Assembly: GCA_029448655.1 (NCBI GenBank)
Contig: JACCLO010000015.1
Coordinates: 310,001-374,000 of the forward strand
Direction of reading: 5' to 3'
DNA from: Wolfiporia cocos
Taxonomy: Eukaryota > Basidiomycota > Agaricomycetes > Polyporales > Phaeolaceae
DNA: 64,000 bases
The notes beneath the pieces are model-generated. The model searched no databases. It worked only from the letters and a program-made list of their open reading frames with translations, and was not told where the DNA came from. Position numbers and translations under genes: made by a program. This document shows, piece after piece, positions 1 through 10,204 of the stretch (position 1 is its first letter; each line of letters begins with the position of its first letter).

Positions 1-896
1 CAGGGGTTCTGTGTAAGTGGGGTGAGTGGCCACTTGTGAGACGTGAGTGATGGGGTGAGTTGCCGCCAGAAGTATGTGTTCGGCATCGATGTTTGCTGGT
101 GTGTTGTGTGTTGGCCATTGTGCTGGGCTGGGGTGTGTGTGGTGCAGGATTCTACCATGTTGCTCATCCAATGAGCCGCCTTTTGCATAAAGGGAAACGT
201 GAGTGGTGTGGGGGTCTACCGTGGATGTGTGTGCGTGTGGACAGGAGTCTACCGCCGGCATATGTGACTGTATGGACCTTGTGTGTAGTCCTCGCATGTA
301 TGGTAGGGTGAGGGGAAACTACCCCCATTCAGGTTCTGTTGTATGCAGGGTGACTTGCCACCTATGTGCATAAGCGTGTTGTCTGTGGTGCGAGTAAACA
401 CAGTGCAGGTGTTGTACGACAAGCGGGTGCCGTGCTGAGCCTCTGCTGTGCACATTGCACACATTGTGTCTGAGAGCATCTGAGACAGATGCACATGGGC
501 CATCGTGCCACCCACCTTGCCGTCCCGGCTGTAATGCACCCGTGGTTGAATGTGCATGCAATCACGATGGTGGTGCATCTACGCTGCCACGCATGCTTGT
601 TTGTTGCAGTGAGAGAGCATCTGAGGAAGATGCACCTGAGCTGTCACGCTGCCCGCCTTGCCCTGCACGATGATCTTGAGCTTGTGGACATCGTCCCAGG
701 CGTTGCTGGCGTTCAGTGAGTGGTCGATATGGAATGCACGTGAGACGTCGGCCGCATGGCATAGGCCACATCAGCGTGTAAGTATTAGTATGCTACAACG
801 GGATGAGCAGACACCTTGCCGAGCCTCTCTGCCATTCACACCGTCTCTGATGGGGACGACGACCAAGTGCCATGAAACGCGCAGCACTTGTGCGAT
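1..896. other. No recognisable gene
   Basis: Only short overlapping reading frames on both strands are present, with no motif, splice pattern or repeat that I can assign. The sequence is GT-rich on the plus strand. It ends at the first hAT-type MITE. Confidence 0.5.
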
Positions 897-1510
897 TAGT
901 GATGTGCAAAGCCCAGCTCAAAGCCATGAGCCGGGCCTGGCCAAGCCAACTTAAGCCGGGCCAAGCCAAGCCTTGGGGGCAGTTTATGACGGCTCAGGGC
1001 CCGGCTTGGATTGTGAGTCGGCCATAGCCGAGCCCTGAGCCGGCGGCTTTAGATGCACAACCGTAGCTTTGTTGTAATGAGCGAAAATAGGCCCGTTGGT
1101 ACAAGATTTTGCATACCTTCATCTCAAATATTCTCAACAATCATACAATACTTGTGACTGGTGCAGAACCTCATAACTATTGCGATCAGGGTTGCGATCG
1201 GGGTTGTGATTGAGACCTGGATTTTCCGTCAGTGTCATGAGCAGCTGTAAAAGTACTTGTAGATCAGGACAACAATAAATAGCAGACATATATGCATTTT
1301 GAATGCATTGTGCTGCAATTTTGAGCTGTACAAACCAATAACTTTGAGGTCCTTCCTGATTTCCCATAAGCCCCGGCCTGAGCCTGAGCCGGGCCCAAGC
1401 CGGCCTGAGCCGTCAGGGAGGGCCCAGCCTGACATTTCGCTGAGCCCAAGCCCTTCAAAGCTGGGCCCAAGCCCCGGGCTTTGAGCTGAGCCAGGCTTTT
1501 CACATCACTA
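897..1510. mobile_element. hAT-type MITE, GC-rich family 1, copy 1
   Basis: The element starts TAGTGATGTGCAAAGCCC and ends with the inverted form, GGCTTTTCACATCACTA. Both ends are packed with short subterminal GGCC/AGCC-type repeats typical of hAT elements. The flanking 8-mers at 889-896 (tgtgcgat) and 1511-1518 (cgtgcaat) match at 6 of 8 positions, so the duplication looks decayed and this insertion older than its relatives. It carries no transposase. The interior matches the copy at 22766-23394 in the opposite orientation, including a short run of 12-bp units around 1180-1215. Confidence 0.8.
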
Positions 1511-2798
1511 CGTGCAATCACTTCAAGTCTGAGAGCGCAGTGGCGAGCAAGGGCCGTCGAGCTACAGGATGTATCAACAAGAGATGGACTGACAGGCATA
1601 AGTGACTGATGTACACTTGCTCATATGCCATTTCAAACATCTTCCATGCACGCAGATACACCATGGAACAAGTCTGCTGATGTCACGGTGCAGTGCATGA
1701 TGCATGCATCAATGTGAGCTTGGCACGTTGCCCTGTCATGATCATATTGCACTATCTTCTCCCAGAGGCCCAAAACCGGCAACATCCATCCACAGAGTGA
1801 AGGTAAGAAGGCTGACATTGCTTTCCCAACCACTAGGCATACCTGTATTCCTTTGCATCTCCAGCCATGCTTCTACAAGCGCTGGTACTGCCACAAGCGT
1901 ATACCAGATGGCCGTCCTTCATGCAGTTTGCAGTGCAGGATTAGTCATATCAACAGTTTTTGTATATTCACTCTGTATGCCTGTGTGCTGGAGTAGATGT
2001 GCATGTGCAGACACCGCAGGCGTGTATGACTTCGAGCGCCCGTATGGTCCATTGCCATGATGGATCCTAAGTCCGAGGCTTCCCACACAAATAGTGGAGA
2101 GGACCTGTGGCCACCACGAATGTTCACGAGTTGCCTTCACGTGTTGGGATGGAAAACTCGAGAGTACACCTATGGTCATCAGCACATTCGCAAAGTTGAG
2201 ATCAGGGGAGGGAACATACCGCTGTTATCAACAGCAGAGGGAGAACACCAACATCAGCAAAAGAGCATTTTGCTGACATACCTAGATTTACTTGGGTGTG
2301 GTAGATCCATTGATCATGTGTAGATTTACTTAGAATAATGTAGATCAACTACCCAATCAGAGGATTATATGTGAAATATTACAAACCAGTAGATGAGTTC
2401 TGGACAACTTCAGATTTTGGTAGATCAACATAATCCTTAGGCATTGATGTATTCCAAGGTCTGTTGTAATGCTATATTTGAGAATCGTGTTGCATTGGCA
2501 CAATGACATGTATATAATCTACTTGTATACACTCAAGATTCCAATGTCAGGATAATTCAGAACAGTGATTCCAAGGATGTTGGACTTAGAGAAGCTGTGC
2601 TATAAAATGCACATGCTCAGAAGCATGCTCATGCTACGTCTTACCAACGCATTTGTGGCGCATCACCACGTCATGATAGGCATTCAGGCTCTGCTGCGAA
2701 ATTCGCCGGTGGCTTTGCTGTTGCTTCATCTCTTTCCTCGTCTCATTTCATCCTGCTTTCTCAAACACCTGCTTCTCCCCTGAGCTACTCAGATCTAT
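1511..2798. other. Intergenic, no supported gene
   Basis: I find only small frames without recognisable content. From about 2300 to 2480 there is AT-rich sequence in which the string tagatcaa and close variants recur. The same string returns near 6820-6930 and 31450-31540, so it may be part of a dispersed repeat. The end of this stretch is presumably the promoter of the DUF6698 gene. Confidence 0.4.
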
Positions 2799-5689
2799 AT
2801 GGCTTCTGGACACTCTTCAATAAAGAGCACCCGTAAGCAAATAGAAAAGGGAACTGACAAATCTTGCCTAAAACAGACATCAGGGAAGCGCAAGAACTGG
2901 GACATTGGCCTGGAGGAGAGCTCACCTGAACCGGAGACAGAGAAGCACAGGTCATCTGCTGGGTCCAGGGAGGTGGCTAGAAAGTCTCCCACGCAACCTC
3001 CAAAGAAGTGGAAGAAGAAGAAGGTTGTGGTATCATCTGATGATTCAGATGACTCGGACCATGACAACTTGTGAGGCTCTGGACACTTCCATAACCCTGA
3101 TTTTGATGGTTTCCCAAATCTGTCTGACCACTCTGATGGCTCTAGTCGCTTCAGAATGAGGCTTATCATTCGCAGCACCACAACACCTTCAGAGAACCTA
3201 TTTGATCCGACTCAGTCCATTCTGCCTTCATCTCATGCATCAAGAGCATCTGCTTCTGCAGTTCTCCCTTCACGTCAGGCATCAGCCAACGAATCCAAAG
3301 ACTTCATCTCCATCTTGTGTCAAGGAGACAATGCCGAGAAATCCGCACTGTAAGTCACATTTATTTTATTTTATTGCACCCCTTGCTTACAGGGAGCCTT
3401 CTTCCTTTCCTTGAGCTCTTCATTGGGAGTATTGAAGGATGGTGCACGCTTTGTGTGCCACTGTATCAGCCCATTCATGAATATCCAGCAAGTGCTCAAG
3501 ATAGGCTATCGCCTTGATGGTGAGCCCAGGTCAAAATGGAGAGGCCTAGTCCCGCAGAAAGCGATGTGAGCTAGTTCTCCTTATCATCCTTACCTGTGCA
3601 TCGATTAGGGCGCTTTAATGCGCCCTAATTAGTGATGTGCCAGGCCCGGCTTTGGGCCATAGGCCGGGGCGGGCCAAGCCCTACTTAGGCCGGGCCAGGC
3701 CGGGCCCTACACCACGGCTTGAGACGGCCCAGGGCCCGGCTTGTGTCTCAAGCCGGGCCGGGCCAAGCCGTGAGCCCCGGGCCTGAAAGCTCTAACGGAT
3801 AAAATGTCTAGTAACTATGATATAAGGATATATATAGTAGCAGTATGCCATATTCCAATGAAGTATGTCTATATTTTTAAATTCAAGCAAGAGGATAGTC
3901 CCATGGATTGAATTCTTGGTGCTGAAGCTTGTCGCCCACTTTTGGGCGCCTATACGATGCCCCATTTGGAAGGCGCGCCACAGAGCACCGTGCCGGTGAA
4001 ATGATGATTTCACACTATAATTCACTAATTATTGAAGATATTGGAGCTTGGCTTTGTCAGAAGGTAGTTGGAGAAGGTACATTATGAGTTTGTGTGGCTA
4101 CAGTGATGATCATCCTCACAGTGCCAGGCCCCGGGCAAGCCCCAGGCCGGGCCGGGCCAAGCCGTGGGCCGTCAATGGGGGCCCGGCCTGAGGTTTTGAA
4201 AAGCCAAGGCCGTCCAAAGCCGGGCCAAAGCCCGGGCTTTTGAGCCGGGCCGGGCCTGGCACATCACTAGCCCTAATCGATGTATAGATGTGCACACCTG
4301 CCTGATTTACGGTGTAATTTCGATGTTGTGCGTGGCTACACATCAATTAGGGCGCATATATGTGCCCTAGTTTATGTGTATGCCGTGTGCTGTCATATGT
4401 TTGCTGAAATCACAATGTTTATCTCTCATATGACAGATCGGAAGATGTGCTTGCAAATACAGTTGATCAATTCTGTAGCCTGCTCCAGATGATGCCTTCG
4501 ATTGCAGAGCATGTAGAATACATATCCAGTCACTCCAAGTCACTCGATGCTGTTTCTAAATTTGTAAGTCAATCTACATAACTGGATGATATCTGCTGAC
4601 GAAAATCGCACAGATCTCGGTCGTCATCTCCTGTGCATTTGCAGATGATCGGAAGAAGTTTAAGTGTGACTTACTGAGCTCGTATGCCCCTTTCAAGGAC
4701 AAGATTAATTGCAAACTTCCTAAGGAGAGCCGGGGATTCTACCACACTGCAACTGCACGCCTTCTAGTGGATCGTAGTAAGCTCAATGAGTTTGATCGGA
4801 ACCCGGCAGAGTATACAATTTCTGGTCAATAGAATCAACTCATGGCTTACTAAATCGTTTCCTGACAGATTCTGCCAGAATGTCACCAATGGTGTGATTG
4901 GAATCAGCTCTAACGATTGGCCGACATTCATGTTTCATGAAGTCGAGGAGTTTAACCCTCAGAAAGTTGACTCGACACTTTGCCACTCAAATTTCTTGCT
5001 CACTGTATGTATAAACCTCTGATATGACTTCATACTGATGTTTCCCTAGTGTTATCAACTTGTGCTTATGGGTGGAAAGTCTGCTGTTGGCACCATGACT
5101 GTGGGCGAAGACTCTGACTCAAGTTCAGAGGACAATTCAGCTGATGGACACCCACTGTTGTTCCGACAATACAAATTGACCGAAGTATCGCCTTCTTCCA
5201 TTGCCTATGCTGCGATTTTAGTACGTGTTGAATTTGATGCTATGTCTATTATAATAAATGGGAACCGCTAGGGCCAACATGCACTCAGCTCACAGAAATC
5301 TTGGAGGTCCGACACAGATGGGGAATTTAAGTATTCAGTATTCTTTGACAACATTCTGGAGCTGTTTGAGGATGCAGAGTGGGCAGATGCAACACTGTCG
5401 TGGTGGAATCTGTGCGAACCCTATTTATCATGTGGCGTCAACTGATCATGACAATTTGAGCAGAATGGTTTTTGGCAAGACATCGACAACCAAAGACAGT
5501 AGAATGTCAGATCCGATGAACACCAATTCCGGTCTTTCTGGAATTGAACTGATACGCAAGCAGCGTGCTGAGCAGCGTCTCTTAACCTCAGTGGCTGCTG
5601 AAGCAAGCGCCCAGGGAGACAGCTCAGCTGACCAGGAGGAGGGTGACAGCATGGCAGAAAATCGCAATTACAGCGAATCCGGAAAATAA
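2799..5689 (+). CDS. DUF6698 family protein, nine exons
   Basis: Unknown function; DUF6698 is a family found mainly in mushroom-forming fungi. I predict exons 2799-3070, 3146-3349, 3416-3565, 4437-4563, 4614-4810, 4869-5004, 5050-5220, 5272-5411 and 5464-5689. They total 1623 nt, giving 540 residues plus a stop. Introns have GTAAGT, GTGAGG, GTATGT or GTACGT donors, apart from the last (GTGCGA). The N-terminus is charged, with Lys and Ser/Asp runs. Later segments carry family-type strings: FMNIQQVLKIG, KINCKLPKESRGF, TATARLL, EFDRNPAE, NDWPTF, VSPSSIAYAA and FFDNILELFEDAEW followed by LSWWN. The first intron is a multiple of three and holds an in-frame TGA at 3072-3074; if unspliced, the protein would stop at residue 91. 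The long intron 3566-4436 holds a hAT MITE. The last six codons and the stop come from another MITE. The family call is from memory of the motif order. Confidence 0.72.
3599..3629. repeat. Palindrome split by a MITE
   Basis: Removing the MITE at 3630-4269 and one target duplication rebuilds a 36-bp hairpin: arm CATCGATTAGGGCGC, 6-nt loop, arm GCGCCCTAATCGATG, the last five bases lying at 4278-4282. A second, imperfect relative lies at 4339-4378. Both fall inside the large intron of the DUF6698 gene. Confidence 0.8.
3630..4269. mobile_element. hAT-type MITE, GC-rich family 2
   Basis: The ends are TAGTGATGTGCCAGGCCCGG and its inverse, and the flanks carry a perfect 8-bp duplication, gccctaat, at 3622-3629 and 4270-4277. 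An 8-bp duplication with a TAG start fits the hAT superfamily. Subterminal GGCCGGGC and GGGCCAAGCC strings are abundant. The terminal 11 bases resemble the family at 897 and 22766, but the interior is different. There is no coding capacity. It lies in an intron, so the host protein is not interrupted. Confidence 0.88.
4339..4378. repeat. Imperfect 40-bp palindrome
   Basis: An inverted repeat centred on ATAT with arms containing AGGGC and GCCCT. It resembles the palindrome interrupted at 3599-3629 and may be a second copy of the same small fold-back unit. Confidence 0.6.
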
Positions 5690-6168
5690 TGACACGACGC
5701 GTTTTTTGAGCTTCGTGAATATCACCGGATTAGGCATCCCCCGATTAGGAATATGGCTGCGGGGCGGTGCATGTAGCTGGTACATGTGCTGATCCCGCCG
5801 CTCTTGCTCACCTCTACCGCCACGTCAGTGCCAACCTCAAGGAGTGTGCTCTTAGGCTCTGGGAATCCGAATGGGAGCCTGACGGGATCTGTGCTGCTCT
5901 TTGTCTCTCGTTCCAGCATCTATCGATGGCGCCAAATCCTTGCGGAGTTCGGTGCTGTCGACAGATCTTCCTCGCCTCTAAAGCTGGGCCGTCGGTGGGC
6001 ATTTTACAGCAGCAGGAGGGCAGCAGGACACAAATACATGCGGTAGGCAAGCATACAAGTGAGCCAGGCTGAGCGCTCAGCACGCGCCACAGCCATATTC
6101 CTAATCAGGAAAGGCCTAATCCGGCGATGTTCAAAAACGCGTCATGTCATTATTTTCCGGATTCGCTG
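5671..6168. mobile_element. TA-flanked MITE with about 85-bp terminal inverted repeats
   Basis: Left end CAGCGAATCCGGAAAATAAT and right end its inverse, flanked by TA at 5669-5670 and 6169-6170. The inverted arms run about 85-90 bp, through the CGGATTAGG and GATTAGGAATATGGCTG strings. A TA duplication with CAG ends suggests the Tc1/mariner group, without a transposase. It sits in the stop codon of the DUF6698 gene: the interrupted TAA would be T5669 A5670 plus A6171, and the element provides the replacement TAA at 5687-5689. Confidence 0.82.
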
Positions 6169-6170
6169 TA

Positions 6171-7469
6171 AAACCAAATAAGGTGTTCTATCCATTCACT
6201 ACATCACTGCATTCTAAGCCGTCTAGACTTGACATTGCTGCCGTTAATTTCCATTATTTCTAAGCTGCTCTTCAGCTGTCTCAACTCTCAGGGGATTCTC
6301 GCCTTACTCACACTATTTGTTACCGCATCCGATGGCTTCCAACTTGGACTTTCAGCACTCTGCATTCACTATCTGGGCTCGGCTGTTCATATCCTCATAC
6401 TCAGAGCTATTTCGTATACCTGCCTTCAAATCCTCACTCGCACCATTTGACTCTGGTGTTCAAGATCATCTTGTAGCTGGATATACCACTCTCTTGCATA
6501 GTCTCTGGCTCAATCGCTCATCAGCTCATATATCTGATAGTTCACTTGCACGGTACTTGCCCTTAGTAGCCCACTCTTATCCATGTTGCACATGCCAGAA
6601 TAAAATAAATATGATGATTTTTGTGGTAATCAGTGGCCTGCTACGTGCGCAAACCTGAATAGAACAGGGTATACCAGGTAGGGTAAACATTGTTCAGGTC
6701 CAGCCTAGACATTCCATACTGCCCCATAAGCTAGCTATATGGCAGTCGAAGATGTACCCTGGGCCATTTAAAACCTTACAGACACTGGCTGATTAAGAGC
6801 TGCCAGGCCGGGGGAAAGTTGATCTAGGGCATGCAGTTGTAGATCCCAGATGGAAAAGCTGTTTCCTGTGAGGCAAGGTGAATCTCTGAGATTATGTTGA
6901 TCTAGGTTTATCTGAGTTGATCTGCCTAAATCAAGGAAATGAGGTTTTGCTGATGCGAAGTCGGAGATAAGGCGCAGGCCGGAGGGGCTCGTGTACAGTG
7001 CTTGTGAAGTAAGTGGCCTTCACTTATGTACACAATGAAAGTGGACATGTTCAGGATTAGTCTCTTGGTACCATTGTCGGTGCTGTTTGAACTGGAATAC
7101 CATATTGTCTCTGTGGGAAGGACCGCATTGATCAGAATGTTGACGCGCAGGAGGATGCGAAGTTTGCAAATGGCGAAGCTAAGCTATTGCGGGCGCCCCC
7201 AGGTTACTAGGTTGCTATGCAGCTCTGCAGATACGATGCATATCCAGTGCAGTGCATGAATAAGCTGTCAATCCTCGTGCCTGATGCTTTGAACAAGCGT
7301 TCGTAGTGCCGGATTGCATCTGTGAAAGTCATTAGCTGTGCAATAAATAGTGGCACACAGCTCCACCATACAAGTGGGCAAATATAACGCACAGAACGCA
7401 CCTTCTTGCCATCCTTGTTCGCTTTACCTCGCGTCAATACCTAAATTTCTGATAGAAAAGCTAGCTCCC
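6171..7469. other. Intergenic, weak frames only
   Basis: A plus-strand frame from an ATG near 6330 to 6658 (about 110 residues, containing SSYSELFRIPAF) could be a small gene, but no family or splice support is visible. Further on there are AT-rich strings related to the tagatcaa repeat around 6820-6930. Nothing else can be supported. Confidence 0.3.
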
Positions 7470-7634
7470 TCGTAATGGCTAGTCCTAGTCTTGTCCCCAG
7501 CCCTTGCACGTGGCTGCTGCCGCTCGGGAGGACCCGAGCGGAGTGTGAAAAACATACTGCAGCAGCCACTGTACAAGGTCTGGTGGGTTTCGTCAGGGCG
7601 GGTGTAGGTGACCCCATCTCGTGACCGCGATGCT
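7470..7634 (+). repeat. Inverted arm with conserved hairpin, left copy
   Basis: This arm of about 165 bp matches the inverse of 9909-10070. The 60 bases after the hairpin (GTGGGTTTCGTCAGGGCGGG onwards, to cgcgatgctgg) are almost identical in the two arms. The hairpin itself differs in sequence but stays paired: here GTGGCTGCTG pairs with CAGCAGCCAC, and CCGCTCGGG with CCCGAGCGG. It lies about 75 nt upstream of the helicase ATG, so it could belong to the promoter or 5' leader of that gene family. Confidence 0.7.
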
Positions 7635-7708
7635 GGCCTACAGCACGACGTGCATCCTCACAATTGTAGTACTTGTATACTACCTGAGTTCGCAGAATTA
7701 CTATCATA

Positions 7709-7992
7709 ATGCCCTCTAAGCAAACTCACGGCAGTCTGTTTGATTGCGACATTAACGAATTCAGGGGTATGTTCAATGCGGCGCGTACTGCGGCCGAGAA
7801 ATGTTGCCAATACTCATTCGCAGATACACGCCGCTTAATTACCGAGAAATCACAAAGTGTATTTGAGCCTGACAGAGTGCCATACAACTGGCAGCTTGAT
7901 GTCATGGAGTCACTGCTGCTGCACCTAGACTCCGTTGTCATTGCCAGCACAGGTTCGGGCAAAACCTCGATGTCTGATGAGACACTGAAAAA
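7709..7992 (+). pseudogene. RecQ-like DEAD helicase, N-terminal fragment
   Basis: An open frame starts at the ATG at 7709 and reaches a Walker A motif, ASTGSGKT, at about residues 80-87. It is preceded by VPYNWQLDVMESLLLHLDSVVI, which matches the start of the helicase domain (Q-motif region) in the RecQ-like helicases common in basidiomycetes. Such a protein would unwind DNA using ATP. Soon after the Walker motif the frame runs into a hAT element at 7993. On the far side, removing the element gives only a short open stretch with no helicase motifs II-VI, so the gene is a fragment and was probably already truncated before the insertion. The family is clear from the motif context; which helicase it derives from is not. 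Confidence 0.7.
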
Positions 7993-9763
7993 TAGTGTTG
8001 CCGAAGTTCAGTTCACACCAAGGTTCAGAACCTGAACCGCCTGAACCGAACCTAGGTTCAGGTTCAGTCCAGGTCCGGTTCAGGGTAGGATGTCAGGGTT
8101 CGGTTCTTGGTTCAGGGGAGCCATGGGTACCCTTGAACTAGGTTTGAACCGGACTGAACCTTGAACCACTTAGCATTAACATATTCTTGGCAACTGCTGG
8201 TGGATAAGCATAAATTACAATCATATTCTTGCCATCTTTGCTATAGTATTGTTGCAGTAAGCTATGGATAACTGGCCTCACCATGGCAAGCATCAGCACT
8301 CATATACTCCAGTCTCCCAATATGGTGAGAGCTCAACCCCATGCTGGAAGTACTGTGCTTTCTTTGGCACTGGGCTACATTCACTGCTGTCAGATGAAGT
8401 AAAAAATGTAGTTCACAATGTTTCACTTCATATCCATATACAGAGCTGTCTAATAAGGTTTGTTATTGAGCTTTGCCTCAGGCCAATTTACACTCATTCT
8501 GCTCATGGATTCTGATTACTGAACTGCTCAAATTTGCTGCCTTGAGTGATTATTGTGCATCAAAGTTATGTTTTACCACTGTAAAGAAGACTAAGAGCCA
8601 CTTTGGAATGTAGCAGCCCAATAGACACCAAATAGAGGCACTGCAGAACTTGAAGTTTGGTGTTGTCAGAAAAATATTTCTCTCAGGTTTTCCAGGCAGG
8701 TCAGGATAGGTGAGGTGTTTGAGGGGTCGATAGCGAGCAATATACCTAGTAGACACGCAGCTTGTAGCGATCCAAACGGCGGCGGCATGTTGAATGGATC
8801 AGGAATGATAGAAATCGAATTAAAACATTGGTAACTGATTCCCTGAGTCCTGAGCAAACACCTCGAGCACAGCTCTTCGTCTAACTTCGTCTTGGCAGTA
8901 ATCAATGTATTTTCTCGTATCTACACGTCGCCTAAATACATAGAGAGCCATAAGGTTTTCTACAACATTTTGAGTGCCCTAAAATTTGAGTATGCACCCT
9001 ACAAGCTATACAAGTCAGAGACGAACCCTGAAACAGAGAGGATTGTCCTGTAATACAAGAAAATTATTTTACGAGACCGATAGACCGTAGATCGGTGGTG
9101 CGCAGAGGTTAGAGAGAGAAGACATGGAAAAAGCTATAGGAAAGCAGTCGAGGTTGGGACAGCCCTGTCTATGCTAGAGAGCCTAGAGAAATGTCGGATA
9201 GTACCTGTCTTTGACTAGATGAGCAGCCAGAGAGTGTCCGCAGGGCTTTTGCGATGTTTCAGATTGTGCGCAAGCCAGCGAAGGTTCACTGTGCGAGCAC
9301 GATCGAGGTCGATCACGATCGGTAGAGCAGTGGCTAAACCGCCTCAGATGAGCATTCTGCCTACCAGCTGGCTTTCCGTGGTGCATTCTGCGTCATTTTG
9401 ATGTGTGTTTGGTCGCGTCTCGATGTTCTTACATGGTTCTAATGTCTATGACACATTTATATTGCAGCACATTTATTACTCCAGTGGTCTCAATAGTGCT
9501 AGAAATGAGGTAGACAGTAGAAGGCAATTGGTATACATAGAAAGGTACCGAGAGTTGGTGTCCTAAATATTATTTTTACATGCTAGAAAAGCAAGTCATT
9601 TAGTGGTTCGAACCTAGTTCGAACCATGAACCGAACCTGCTGAACCGGTTCAGCAGGTTCAGTCCAGGTTCAGGTTCAGGTTCAGGCTCCCTGCAGTTGG
9701 TTCAGTTCTAGGTTCAGCCCCAGACCCCCTGAACCTGAACTGAACCGAACTTCGGCAACACTA
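7993..9763. mobile_element. hAT-type element with GGTTCAG subterminal repeats, long copy
   Basis: Ends TAGTGTTGCCGAAGTTC and its inverse, flanked by a perfect 8-bp duplication, ctgaaaaa, at 7985-7992 and 9764-9771. The ends carry many copies of GGTTCAG/CTGAACC. The interior matches the shorter copy at 13539-14492 in reverse orientation, but this copy has about 820 extra bases (roughly 8661-9477), including a fragment that reads like host coding sequence. No transposase is visible, so it is non-autonomous. Confidence 0.9.
8900..9052 (+). pseudogene. Coding-like fragment carried inside the hAT element
   Basis: After an AG acceptor-like site there is an open frame of about 50 codons, containing VFSRIYTSPKYIESHKVFYN and LKFEYAPYKLYKSETNPETE, ending in TAA at 9050-9052. 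Composition and the acceptor-like start suggest an exon taken from a host gene. It lies only in the longer of the two element copies. I do not recognise the protein. It might instead be an ordinary part of a full-length element that the short copy lost. Confidence 0.4.
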
Positions 9764-9908
9764 CTGAAAAAGTCGTTATCGTCGCCGCCAAGCTCAGACA
9801 TTATGATAAGATGGTGCAGTACGGCACAGACGCAGTCAGCTAGGCTTCGCATTTGTGAGCTTATTTAGTGAGATGCATCGCTCGCTGTACAGTGTACAGT
9901 GTACACAC

Positions 9909-10070
9909 CAGCATCGCGGTCACGAGATGGGGTCGCCTACACCCGCCCTGACGAAACCCACCAGACCTTATACCAGTGGCACCTGCACTATCTTTTTCGC
10001 ACTCCGTCCGGACGTGTCCGGGCTGCGGGTGCCACGTGAGGTATAAGGTCTGGAACCGAGACTAGGCTAG
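9909..10070 (-). repeat. Inverted arm with conserved hairpin, right copy
   Basis: This is the counterpart of 7470-7634, read on the minus strand. The flanking 60 bases match closely, while the hairpin has a different sequence that still pairs: outer GACCTTATACC with GGTATAAGGTC, GTGGCACC with GGTGCCAC, and CCGGAC with GTCCGG. The linker GGAGTG-GAAAAA-ATA-TGCA is shared with the left copy. On the minus strand an ATG follows after about 100 nt near 9795, in the same atcataATG context as the helicase start on the left, so this may be the 5' region of a second family member. Confidence 0.65.
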
Positions 10071-10204
10071 TCCTTATGGCACCATCAGACCGTATGATGT
10101 AGTAGAGAGTCCTGTTGCGACAGAAAGACCAACGAAATGGGCAAGGGTCGAGACAACAGAGGACAAATCAAGAATCAGATTGAACAATCTACCGAGAGGC
10201 CAGT

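Noticed and set aside
1264..1599. Frames rich in GPA/PEP repeats at the ends of the GC-rich MITEs
   Set aside because: They come from the subterminal GGCC/AGCC repeats of the transposon.
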